Assembly (NCBI GenBank): GCA_024734555.1
Contig: JANPWX010000449.1
Location: forward strand, 2,126,287-2,190,286
DNA length: 64,000 nucleotides
Direction: 5' to 3'
DNA from: Trochalopteron elliotii
Lineage: Eukaryota > Chordata > Aves > Passeriformes > Leiothrichidae
Made by a program: the position numbers and the translations under genes. Below, piece by piece: positions 37,364 through 49,100 of this stretch (its first letter is position 1; every line of letters begins with the position of its first letter). A model generated the notes under the pieces. It searched no databases, was not told where the DNA came from, and saw nothing but the letters and a program-made list of their open reading frames with translations.

Positions 37364-38431
37364 ACAGCACCAGTGCTGATAGATTCAGCAGCAGTCCAAC
37401 AGACCCTTCGTTAGACTATTTGTGCACGTACATGCAAAGACAACACATTGGATTTTCCAGGTTCCAGGAAAATCAGAATCACTACTAAACAGAATTGTAG
37501 CCATACAAAGAGCTAGAAGTTGCAACACCTACACCACTAGCTGTCTAGAGCCTAACCCAGCCACTCAGGGACAATATAAATGAACTTCTCCTGGAGCTGG
37601 AGCTCAAGGAAATAGCCTTTGAGCTTGGTGGAGAGGAGGTGGTAATACAAGGCCTCACCACATCTGGATTTCACAGTATCTGTCGCTACTGCTTTAAGGA
37701 TATTTGAAAAATTCACAGTGAGAACATGATTTGGCTTTCTTGCTATCACTTCCTCCTGGTGGCTGTGAAAATACAGTGAACATATTGGACGTGTTTGCTG
37801 GAGGGAAAGAGGTAGAATGAGAGAAAAATATATAGACAGAAAACAGCACCAAATTCTGTCTTAGGTCATTAACGATAAATACCAATGACTGAATCACAAA
37901 TAGAAAAAAATATTATGTTGCCTACTTTTTCTTTAGTGCTTTGATAATATTAATGAATGGAATTGAAAATTCTTCTATTCCTACTGAATGGAAGAACAAA
38001 AAAGCTATACTGTCAAGAAAATTAAAGAAAATAAATCCCTCTGAAGGCCGCAATTTTCTCCATCCCTTTTGTGTTTTGTATGAAATATAACACTTCAGAA
38101 TTAACTGTGAAACAATAAACACACTAGTGTAAACTGATGAGAATCCTAGTTCAACAAAAGGGACTGCTGTAACAAAGAGAATTTCTTCTTTCACTGCACA
38201 GATCTCAGACCATGTTGCACTTCTCCTTAACAAAGGAGAGGAAAATGTCATCAAGGAAGATGATGCGTTTTGAAGGAGTTTTATCAGTATTATTTTGAAG
38301 TAGAAGGTACGGTCCCATAAGGTAGTGGATGCTTCTAAAAATAAGTTTAAAAGAAGCATTCAGTGAATACAAACCTTGGCGATGTGACAAAATATCACTG
38401 CATGTTCTTATGTTAAAAAAAAAAAATAAAT
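37364..38431. other. Noncoding stretch, with one 145-codon frame of unknown meaning
   Basis: The minus strand at 37922-38359 has the longest open frame in the window (145 codons). It is hydrophobic in parts but has no domain, signal or splice context I recognise. A rough estimate from stop-codon frequency gives about one such frame by chance in a window this size, so I do not call a gene. Confidence 0.55.
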
Positions 38432-38484
38432 AAGATCATAGGAAGGTGGGAAAGAACCTCAGGAGGTCATCTATTCCAACTTCC
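38432..38484 (-). mobile_element. CR1 LINE 3'-end scrap, minus strand
   Basis: About 50 bp on the plus strand read as an inverted CR1 3' end: an ATCATAGGAAGG-like remnant of the terminal repeat, then AAAGAACCTCAGGAGGTCATCTA and TCCAACTTCC. The match is short, so confidence is moderate. A separate, longer CR1 piece in the same orientation begins about 440 bp downstream. Confidence 0.65.
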
Positions 38485-38927
38485 ATGTAGATATATATGT
38501 ATATTTCAAGATCATAATTGTCACACATTATCATCAGTTTCTGTATAAGTAATATATAAAGTCTTAGCTATTGACTCCCTGTGATAAACCCTAAGAAGAT
38601 CAGATGCAGCCAGGATCACTTGAATATATTTGGGGCTTGGAGTACACTATCACTTGAGGGGTTTTATCACTGAGAAGAAAAACATTTGAATATTTAGTTC
38701 AGGTTTGGAATTAGAGGAAAATCAGAACATGACTATGAATTGTAATAAGCTGACCAGTTTTTCTTCCAGGTTGTCAAAATAAAACCAACCTGAAAAAATA
38801 AAATGTACTTAGGAAAAGTCAAACGGTTTGATGCAACTTGAATTCTCTATTAGAAAACTCTGCTCAAAAGAGAAGGAGAGTAAGGAAATACCGAAGAGGT
38901 AAAAATTCCAGATATACTCTGAAAGAA
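38485..38927. other. AT-rich spacer between CR1 pieces
   Basis: No gene seen. TATA-rich sequence follows directly after the first CR1 scrap (about 38488-38510). I cannot tell whether the two CR1 pieces were once one insertion. Confidence 0.5.
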
Positions 38928-39080
38928 CCATAGAATCATAAAACTGTTTGGTTTGGAAGAGATCTTGAAGATCACCTAGCTTCAACTCCACTGTAATGGG
39001 CAGGGAACCTTACACTAGGCCAGGTTACTAAAAGCCCCATTCTGCCTGGCCTTGAACATTTCCAGGGATGGGGATATGGG
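38928..39080 (-). mobile_element. CR1 LINE 3' end, minus strand
   Basis: The plus strand shows CCATAGAATCATAAAACTG (the inverted CR1 terminal repeat), then GGTTTGGAAGAGATCTTGAAGATCACCTAG. It then continues through CACTAGGCCAGGTTA and GGCCTTGAACATTTCCAGGGATGGGG, all in CR1 3'-UTR order. About 150 bp survive. No coding part is included. Confidence 0.88.
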
Positions 39081-41578
39081 ACTGTTAACAAGTCACCTGT
39101 GATTATTATACTTCTGGGTCAGGGATGTCTATTTCAAAGGAAAGGAGTTGTTTGCAACCAAATGCAAGTAATTTGGGAATCCTTGCCATTTAGTGAAAAT
39201 GCTTCCAGTTAAACTTTTTAAGTTTTCTCAATTTTCTCTCATTCTCCAATGAACACAATTCCCTTCACTACTCAAAATTATGTTGCTGTCATGGATTATG
39301 TCAGTGCTAACCTTCATTACACATTTTCAGTTATAGGTTTTCATGAATGGAACTGAAAACAAAAGAAGGAGAAAATCTCTGAGCAAGTGTGATAAAAACC
39401 TTATTATTAAATTGTTCCTTCTCATTCTGGTGAAGTCAAACTTTATTGTACTTAACTGTATTTTTCTCTTTCCATATTACACTCTGTATCTGTACTCTTT
39501 AATGACATTTTACAGAAGACAGGTTTTTATTTCTAAAATTTTATCTTGCAATGAAGGAATTTTAAATGTGGCCTTCTATTTTTTTCTTCCTTTTATTTTT
39601 CTCATGAGTATGTCTTCATGGTCATGATCTGGAATATTAAAGCTCTGTGACTGTAGGCTGTAGCACTATTGACATTTATTATGGATTTTCAACAAGGAAA
39701 TGCAGGTGAAACAATGGCATTTTCTACATACCAGTCCTTTTGACATATGTCTTATGACCACAGATAAGCACCTGTAAAACGCTCAGACAGAATTACATGC
39801 ATTTGGCACACCTATGAGCACAAATTTTACATCCCTACATTTTCACAGGTTAAAAAAGCTTTTAGTAATTGTGATGAATTAGAAATCTTGGGCTTTTGTA
39901 AATTTTGTTACAGATAACTAGTCTGTCTCTGATGGCTGTTGACAATATATTCACATCCGATTAACTGATATCTTTCTTCAATTATAAGAAAGATATTCAA
40001 CTCTTTCTTGAATTGAGTTGTTTATTGAAATAGTTTTATTCATAGAGAAATGCAACTGTTTCTGAAAGGAGACATAAAGTTCTATCTATGAGCTTTAGCA
40101 GTAAAAGAGCATGCTGAAAAGAATTCAATATGTGTCACATTTTAGTTTTATTTTTCAGGTTACTTAAACTTGGAAATAGTTGATCAGAAATTAGTTACCT
40201 CCCTGTTGTCCTGAAAATATAAAGTGGCTTTTTTTGTGACTATGTTAAAGAACTAGAATGAAAATAAAATATAACAGTGGTTTACTGAATTCACTGAACT
40301 TTTAAGTCTCAAAAATCTGCTCTCAATTTCTGCCTCTTTTCAAATCTGAAAATAATTCCAAGATTCACTCTTGATCTCCAGTATATAAGGAAAGGCCATC
40401 CTGTAATATCAGTGAATTAATTCTGCAGCTTATGACAGCATCAGTCTAATTTAAAACTATTTTTAAAGCAGGAATGACACCAAAAGTGCACTGAGGAATT
40501 TAATTCCCTTTTAAACAAATCTGGATATGCTAAATGTCACAAAATAGTGCTAGAAAAGAAGGACTTGCTACCAACCAAAAAAAAACCATCGACCAACAAC
40601 ACAAAAAAACTAAGAAAAATTAATGGCTGGAAACTGAAACTTATCTAAGTCAAACAAAACACATTTTTTCTGTCTACTGTGTTTTGTCAGAGTCTGCCTC
40701 ATATTGAGGAGCTCAAGACTGCCTTCAGAAGGAAGCAGTATATTTCACTAGTAACAGCTATTGCTGCTAGTATAAAACTGACTGTGATAACTATCTAGTG
40801 TCCTCACTACAGCTGTTCTGGAGAATTTTACCTTATAATAGATCCAGTGCAGGCCTGTGAACTGCATCAGTATCTACCATTCTAAGCCTCCTCACCTGCA
40901 GCAAAAGCATCTACTTGATACAAATGTCTTTGGACAAGAAAAGTTCTTCAGCCTGTATAAAGTAAGACATCAGGTGGTGGTAGAATTGCTTTCTGGCTCT
41001 GAAAACTGGAAATCTCACATAAACAGGTCGTGTGAATAAAATCAGATTACTCAGGGTGAGCTACTGTCATGCTGAAGCATTTGCAGGATCAAGACGTAGA
41101 TAATTGCTAAGAATAATGTCTTCACTGTAGCCAAAGATGTTTTAAATACTGTTCATCATCACTGTAATTACAATATCTAAATAGGGAAATGTCAGAAAAA
41201 CATGGAAAGTTATATTTGAATCATCACTTGGTGAATTGGTTAAGAAAAACAGACTAATGTGAAAATAATTTAAATATCTGAAGATATTAAGGAATTGTAT
41301 AATCTCCTCCACTTTGAGATATCCCTGTAAGATAAATCTCACTTTAATACCTCTACTGATTTTTAGGAGTTCTGTTTTCATATATAAAGTAGACATGCAA
41401 TGCACTTCAGGAATATAATTCCATTGACAACCTACTATTGACATATAAATTTAAAATCCAGAGATGCAAGAGAACAATACAAGAACAGCTTGGAAAGACA
41501 GTTATGATCAGCAGATAACTAATCAGAAATATGAATATATTTTTATTTTCATTGTTTGAAGAAGGTAGCTAAAAGGTG
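39081..41578. other. AT-rich noncoding stretch, no gene seen
   Basis: No gene or transposon recognised. An 11-bp perfect inverted repeat lies at 39968-39996. Confidence 0.55.
39968..39996. repeat. Perfect 11-bp inverted repeat, 7-base loop
   Basis: ATATCTTTCTT (39968-39978) and AAGAAAGATAT (39986-39996) are exact reverse complements around CAATTAT. Stem stability would be modest because it is AT-rich. No known small RNA is recognised. Confidence 0.8.
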
Positions 41579-41579
41579 A

Positions 41580-41720
41580 GAATAGAATAGAATAGAATAG
41601 AATAGAATAGAATAGAATAGAATAGAATAGAATAGAATAGAATAGAATAGAATAGAATAGAATAGAACAGAACAGAACAGAACAGAACAGATCAGAACAG
41701 AACAGAACAGAATAGAAAAG
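41580..41720. repeat. Compound pentanucleotide microsatellite (AATAG)n(AACAG)n
   Basis: There are seventeen AATAG units from 41581 to 41665, then AACAG units from 41666, one ATCAG variant at 41691-41695, more AACAG, and final AATAG and AAAAG units up to 41720. In all, about 28 units. On the minus strand the array creates two overlapping open frames of repeating Phe, Ser, Ile, Leu and Cys residues. These are repeat artefacts, not proteins. Confidence 0.97.
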
Positions 41721-42689
41721 GAGCCTACAGCAATCTTCAAACTTCAACTGTTTGCAGGACAAAAATAGGAAAACTATAAATTAAAAGACAGATAATTTTG
41801 GGAATAAAAACTTCAAAGTCATAGAAAGATTGCAATACTTGAATGTAAAATATACACCTATAAAATTTAAAACACAGAGAGGAAGTCACACAATGGCAGT
41901 TCCTTAGTTTAGCAATAGTGATGCTAGTAATAATATTACAAAAGTTTGCAAAGGAGTAGAGACTGATTTTATTTTATCTTCCTGGTCTTCAGCTAAATAC
42001 AACAGAACAAAATAAACATATATTAAAAATGTCACCGGAAAAAATAAAAGCAAAATTTTATACCAGCTGTGACAAATATAGCTACAAAAGAGGTGTTGCA
42101 GAGAACATAATGTGAGACTGACTGGAGCAGAAATGTCAAAAAATCTGAAGATTAAGAAATGTCAGTGTAGATACGGATTTTCAGCAGGAAGGGGAGACAG
42201 CAGGATCCTGTTGTGCCATTGTGCAAAGCAAAATAGGGGAACACATTAAAAACAATTGCATAGGAGGTCAGAAAGAGGAAGGAAGAACAGATGATTATAT
42301 TAAAGCTGAGGAAAGACAAACATTTCAGCAATGTAAAAACAAGCACGGAGATTAAAATATATGTTAACAGTGAATTATCCTTGTGTGGTCAAATGTCAGT
42401 CTGTATGTCAATCAGAAAACCTGTATGAGCACTGCTTTAATTATCTAAATCCTCCAGGCATTAAATAAAGTTGTTTTTGTTTTTTTGTTTTTTTTTTTTC
42501 TCTGAATCTTCCTCATCTCTTGCCCAGAAAGCTCTTTATATAACTTTGGCTGGTTTAAAGCTATTGCTTGTAGAAGCCACGTATATTCAGTGTTCCAGCT
42601 TTGCATGTGAATCTGTGCAATATGGAAAGTGGGTGAAATTCTTTCAGGCTTAGCTAGGAGAGTGGGAGCAGAGAATCAAGCCAAAATTA
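41721..42689. other. AT-rich noncoding stretch, no gene seen
   Basis: No gene, RNA or transposon recognised. A T-rich run lies near 42473-42500. Confidence 0.55.
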
Positions 42690-43122
42690 GAGGTCTGGAA
42701 CGCTTGCCCTGTGAGGAGAGGCTTGGAGGAACCAGAATTTTTCAGCCTGGAGCAGTGATGCCTCAGGATAGGCATAATAGTGCCTAGGAAAACATCATTG
42801 ATCTTCAAGGAGATGAAGCTGGACTCTTCTCAGCTGTGCAGACCAGGAGGATTAGAGATAATGGACATGAACAGAAGTGTGAGAGGCACACTGAGCCTGT
42901 AAGGAGAACCTTTCCCCACGAGGGAAGCTGAGCAGCAGCAGCACAGGTTGACCAGACAAGTGGTGGGGTCTTTGTTCTTGTAGGTGTTTCAAAACAAAGC
43001 CCAGAAAAACCTCATCAGGTCTCATGGGAGACCCTGAACTAAGCAGACTCCAGAAGCCAGACTGGAGACCTTCAGAATACCCTTTGGACCTGAAATACCT
43101 CGTATCATTAGTCTGTGATTTA
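42690..43122 (+). mobile_element. CR1 LINE 3' end, diverged, plus strand
   Basis: The order of CR1 3' motifs is preserved on the plus strand: GAGGAGAGGCTTGGAGGA, TTTTTCAGCCTGGAG, GCTGGACTCTTCTCAG, GACCAGGAGGATTAG, GAGAACCTTTCC, CACAGGTTGACCAGACAAGT, TTTCAAAACAAAGCCC, and finally GTCTGTGATTTA at the 3' terminus (43111-43122). These correspond to the end of ORF2 and the 3' UTR. About 430 bp remain, with many substitutions and small gaps, so it is an old copy. The antisense open frame at 42852-43160 is a shadow. Confidence 0.87.
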
Positions 43123-46100
43123 GGAAGCAACACACTCAGACTACTGCCAGCAGTAATCAAGTAACTGCTTGGAAAACTCCTTCCTCTGCCTCAGTGTGAG
43201 CTGAATGATGCTTGTTACCTGCTTATTTTATTGGTCAATTTCAAGATATCTAGCAATTCTACAGTGAGAAGGGAACAAATACTAAACAATCTTTTTTTCT
43301 TTTGTTTGTTTTGGGGTTTTTTTGTCATTAAAAAGGATTGTTCTTTCCCATTGCACTCTTCAGTGTATGTTTTCGAGCACTATAAATATGACTATTTACA
43401 CCTAGAAAATATGGGTTCATTAAAATGACTTCTAAGATCTTCTGAAAATAATGTTATTCTAAGACATATAAAATTTCAACTGACTTTTTAAACGTAAATA
43501 CTTTGCTAAAAGGATTTCTTTAAATTTAAATTAACTTTCAGTGGTTTTGATGTGAAATTATTTATTTCTACATATGACATCTACTAGTATAGTTGACTAT
43601 ATCAGCCTGGGAAATGAATAACGTGATAAGAATCTTGATGTAAATTGGAGTGCATTGGTTTTGAAAAATAATTGGGACTGGATGAAAGCTATTGGAATTA
43701 CCAAAAATATTCTGCTTTAAAAAAAACCCTGTTCATTTCCTTGAAAATATGTTCACCAAATGAATGGTCTGATTTCAGTAGCAGGCATATGTATTCGTTG
43801 AAAGTACATGAAGTGTCTATTTCAGGCAAAAATTATCCTCAAATATTTCGATTTTCACTGAAAAGTAAACTAAGAAGTTTAAACCTTAAGATTTTACAAC
43901 TTCAGTTGATTGAAATTCTACAGTTGAATAGTATTCTCTTTTAAAATACAGCTTATGAAAAATGAAAATGTTTGGTGTAAATGTATCACTTTAACAGAAA
44001 GTTCAAAATTTTTTTTTAAAAATCACCCATTGCAATATTCTTGTTCCTTTCTATTTGTTGCTCATTTGTGTGTAGTTTTCCTAAAAAGAGAAAAGGTATT
44101 CATAGCATTCTGAAGGTATATTCTGGTAGTTACAAAATATTTACATAATAGCAAGTAGATAAATAAACTAAATAGGAATAGTGAAGTCAAAATAGAAGTT
44201 TTAGTTCCTTAAAGTAGTTGTTGGTTGTTTTCACATATATATTCTGAATTATTGTCATATTAAATGAGGATTAAATTCTCTAAAGACTGGATTTGAACAG
44301 GTATAAACTGTTAGAGTATCAAACAAGATGAATTGATACCATTCCCAGAACAGATGATTCATAGGCCAACTGGCAAACCCCAGATCCTATAAACCAGATG
44401 TCTTTATTTTCCTTCTCATTTTCTGGTAATACAAAGAAGTTCTCTGGGGATATGTGATGTACAACTTCAAATGGGAAAAGACAAAAGCTACTATACCTCC
44501 TATGGAGGAATTCTCAAGGAATCTGAGGTATGGCAATAAACAAACCCCCCTTTTTATTATGGGGACATGGTTACTCTTTAATGTACTCAGATTGCTTTAA
44601 AATATTCCAAAATTAGACTATTCCACAGGCAAAACAAAAGGTGAATTGTTTCCTTCTTATTAGATGTTCTTCATGGAATCTGAATGAGCATCAGTGATTG
44701 AGGCCATGATATTAAAATGTACAGATACCTCCAGTAACTTAACTAGTTTTAAGGCACATAATGAAAGAAGATTCAGAGCACTGTTTACAAAGAGCCATTA
44801 GTGCTTCTAATTTATATTAAAAATTAGAAAGAATATTTTTATTTCTCCAACCTCACGATATTATAATGACAGAAAAAGTTTATAGTTCTTAAACATGAAA
44901 TGGGAGCAGGATATAATATAATTGTTGGAGTGGTGAGATGTGTCCTGCAACATCAGAAAATGAGATTGGAATGTTTAGCTCTGTGGATGAAGTCATGATA
45001 ACTGCTGGAAGAAAAGTGGGCAATACAGAGTGAAAACACCAAGTCCAGAGTTTCCAGGAATGTTAACACTGCCACAGTCAGTCAAATCCAGCTTGTAGGA
45101 TACACTTCCTTCAAATTGTCCTGGATATTGATCTGTGACTGCAGTTTGAAAATTTCAAAGATTCCCAGCCTCAGGGAGTTGCATCAGGCATTGGGGATTG
45201 GAAGGATGTGTCAGCAGCTCTCATTCAAACTGGCCCAGCAAATTTGTCCCTGTTGTCTAACCACTGGTGTCTCACCAGTCCTGGCAGTGCTGCACAATCT
45301 CTGGACATCAGACCTTCTCTTCTGGTCCCACCTTGCCATCCCTGTTCACTGTATTCTCTGGTTGTTGGTTGATAATAAGGTGAAGCATCAAAGTTGAAAA
45401 TACTGAAATGCAGTCAGAAAATACTGTTGGTCAGAAAAGGAGAGTATGTCCAGGGAACCACAGAGATGTAGGATATCAGTTCTGTAAAACTAGGAGCTGC
45501 TGCTATTGCTGTTTCAGACAGTGGTGGATCTACATCAGCCACCAAGGATGCTGAAACCTAAAAAATTTTAAATTAAAAGGTTTTAAAAGCTGACAAATTA
45601 CTGGAGATGATAATTAAGTCTGTGAGGAGGTGTCCTGGGTAAACCCAAGCTAGTGCCAGAAACACCAAATTTGCATTTTCATTCATATATGTCTATGGAT
45701 AAACATATATATGTCTATATTTAGAACAGTAGATTGAACCAGAGATCAAATAATTTGACTAGCACACACTCTTTTATTGAGATAATTTAACTATCAAAAT
45801 CTCATATTGTGTATCTTAGACTTTCTGGTAAAAGGTGACCATGGGTTCAAGTGCTTCAGCATTTCTTAGTATGGAAACATGTTTGATTCCAAACTACTGC
45901 ATACAATAAATATGAACTCTGTGTAAAACTTTTAAACACCTCATAAAAACAAGCAAACAAACAGAAACAAGACAAAGGAGAGAAGGCTTTCCTGTTTTGA
46001 CACGTCCTGAAAACTGTGAACATGATACTGAAAAAGAATTAAACTTGTGTGTTAATAACAGCATTTTTCTTCTTTCTTTGATGTGGGGGTTGTTCTTTTT

Positions 46101-49100
46101 TTCAGCTTCTGCTTAAAAAAAAATCTAGCATAAGACATTGGTTTGTGTTTGATTTGTAACTCATTTTGGAGTTTCAGTCTCTCCTTAGGGTAATGTTTCT
46201 GCTTACTAAATTTAATGCTTATTCTCCTTGAGAGAAATGGAATTTCTAATGTTTTAACTCTCATCCTCAACATAAAACTACGACATATGGAAGTTGTCTA
46301 ATTTTTTAGTATTTTTGACACTCGTTGCACAGAAACCAAATAACTGTTTTGTTAATTAGCTCCTCAGCACTAACAATACCTTCACCTACATTTTTCTTTT
46401 CTCACATCTTACAGGTGCATATTTTTCTACTGGACTTTCCCAGAAAGTATTTACAATGTTGTGTACTGTGCCCTGCTCATACCTTCTAAAGCTGGTGGAA
46501 CACTAGCTTTGTAGATCTAAGTGAGAGTAGGAGGAAAAGAAATTACAAGGGGTTTTTTTTATTCTTTGTTTTTTTCTATAAAGAAAGCTATATAGAAATG
46601 GTCTGCAGTACAAGATAGGAGTAGAAACCCTAGGAAGAAGTCTCTTCTCTTAAAATGCAACACAAAAGACATAAAAGAACTCCTGAAACCCTGCAGTGAT
46701 GGGGGAAAATGTAAAAGAAGAAATGCCCACTTTAATTTAAATTAAAAGAATGCCATAGATAAGTTCAAGCATTTTTGAAAACAAGCTTAAAACAGAGTAA
46801 TAAGTGCAAATATCTGAACAGAATTTCAGTCAGATATGGGTAGAACAGGTAAAATGAAATGAAGTAATATATTCGATATTCATTGTGTTCCTCGAAAGAT
46901 ATTTAAATTTACTACTCCTTCTCAGTATATGTATCACACTGTATTAATCAAGTAATAGTAAGATCTTGATTTTCCATTATTTCTTTCCTTTACTAAAGTT
47001 TTATTCTAGTTTAAGTTTTCCTGGTACCAAAGGTCCCCACAGTATAAGAACTGAGGATGGGAAGAAAAAAGTCTACATGTTTGAGAGTTCTTTGTGAAGA
47101 AGATTTTCTTCTATTTTCACAGGGCTAAGCAATGTGTAAGCCCCAGTGCAAGCTCTGAAACTCATATTTCCTCTCCCAGACTCCATCATTTTAGTTTCTG
47201 ATGTGTCTGCAGAACCTTTTCCTCAAAGGTGGATTGCTCTTTCTCTTTTACCGAATGAACCAGGGTGAGCTGTTGGCTTTGATTAAAACCTTTTAGGAAG
47301 ATCACATAACACTGAACAACTCCTTTGAAACTCTGGGTTATGAACATGGAAACACAGCAATCTATTAAAGGGTCAATAGAAATAAAACTTATTGGACATT
47401 GAGCTTTACCCAGATCTTGGCAGAGAGCAGAAGAGCATCACTTCAGTGAACTCAGTGGTGCTACATGCCAGCTGAAGTTGCTTGCTGTGGCTTTCTGTGC
47501 TCGTTTCTCAGTGGCTGATCATTATGAAGAGCCCACTAAACCATTGTTTTTAATAGATCATCTCAAATACATTCTTCTATCTGAAAGAAAATGACCTTGC
47601 TAATACACCAAATTTGTTACTTGTTTGTTTTTGTTTTTCTTTTTTCTATAAAGAGCCCTCCCAAAAAAAAAAATTGCCAGCAATTAAGTTAGAACCAGAA
47701 TAAACACAATGATAATTGTTATGTTAGAACTTGAAAATCTTGTAAATCCCAAAACAGATGTTGCTAGTCTGAAATAAAACTTGAGCAAAGCTAATCTAAA
47801 CTCATTTAAGCACTGTTGGTGCTGCAGTCACTTTATGAAAAGCCTAGATTTGGCTTGGGAATATCCTGATATTGTCTCATTACTGTTTGAACCTTTATCA
47901 TGGTACTGTACCTTTCTAAAAGATCATGAAAAGGAAGGGAAAGGAAAATGCTATCCTTTCTGGTTCAAGTCTTTTCTACAGCTCTAACACAGAGACAGTT
48001 TTGGCCAAGTTTGTCTTTTAATGCTTTCTCTGTAAGGTATTTCCACAGTGAACAGAAATAACCCTTTCAATCTTACATTTCAGGGCAAAAACGACCTTAT
48101 CTGTGCTGATGTATATCAGCTGATCCTCATAGTCATCCTACAAAAGAAAATTGTGATGCAATTCCTGAACTATAGCATAAGCATAATAGCAGTCATATTT
48201 TCATGTTGAAATCTTTAACTCACATTGCTGCAATCACACTTCAGTCAAACGACATACTGGCATGATGCAGGTTCGTCCATCCCATAACTGTGCTTGACTG
48301 CTAATTTGAAATTTCTAATTGCATTCTTATGATCTTGCTTCCTGTTATACTGACAGCTACATAACATGTAGGAGGAAAGCTAGATGAGAAGGCTAATTAT
48401 GAACTAAGGCAGTCAGGAGGGTGAGAGAGACAGGAAGATTATTTTGTATTTTTTGATCAATATTATATTTTCTCTTGCACCACCCCCAGTAGATTGTGTC
48501 TTAATGAGATTCACTCCTAATCAATGCACATCTAGCCAAATTAAAGGTCAGATACTGCCTGAGTAGGGCATGTAAATCACAGGAAAGTCTTTGAGATGCC
48601 CTCCATTCCTTTATTCCTTTTCTACAGAGTAGCAAAATCCAGAAGAAGCAATAATTCCTCAACTAGAAGGGAGGAGGGTGTGTCTTTTTTTTCCTATTTC
48701 CTGCAATGTATGTAACTCAAAGCAGCAGAAGAAGGCCAGCTGTGTTCCTCTTCTGATTTTAGTATGGTTTGCTGACTACCACTCTTTTCTTTTCTAAGGA
48801 ACTATTCCATATGTTTCTGCTCTTAGACATGCTTGATGCATTGATTTTCCAACACAGTTAAATGCTATTCACACTGCACACATATTTTCATATATTTTTG
48901 CATAACCTCCTATCTTGCTCTAGGACATAAAACACATATTTAGCATCAGGGTATAGAAGAAATATTCTTGTGGCTCACAATTCATCCTTTGCTGTTTCTC
49001 AGACACTTTGAAAACATACACATGAAAAAAACCCCGATAGTTGCACCAACAAGGCCCCAGAAAAACCATATGTGAGAGCAGAGTTTACCCAGGTCAACTT

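Noticed and set aside
37922..38359. Longest open frame, 145 codons on the minus strand, with hydrophobic segments
   Set aside because: No recognisable domain or family, AT-rich codon use like the surroundings, and no convincing splice or promoter context. A rough chance estimate gives about one frame of this length in a window of this size.
41523..41762. Repetitive hydrophobic peptide (Phe-Ser-Ile-Leu-Tyr type) on the minus strand
   Set aside because: Translation of the (AATAG)n/(AACAG)n microsatellite. A pentanucleotide array is open in several frames by construction.
45580..45790. Possible additional LTR (TGTCCTGGGTAAACCC-like start and a TTTATTG further on)
   Set aside because: Only a short resemblance. 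The opposite terminus, a duplication and ordered LTR signals could not be found.
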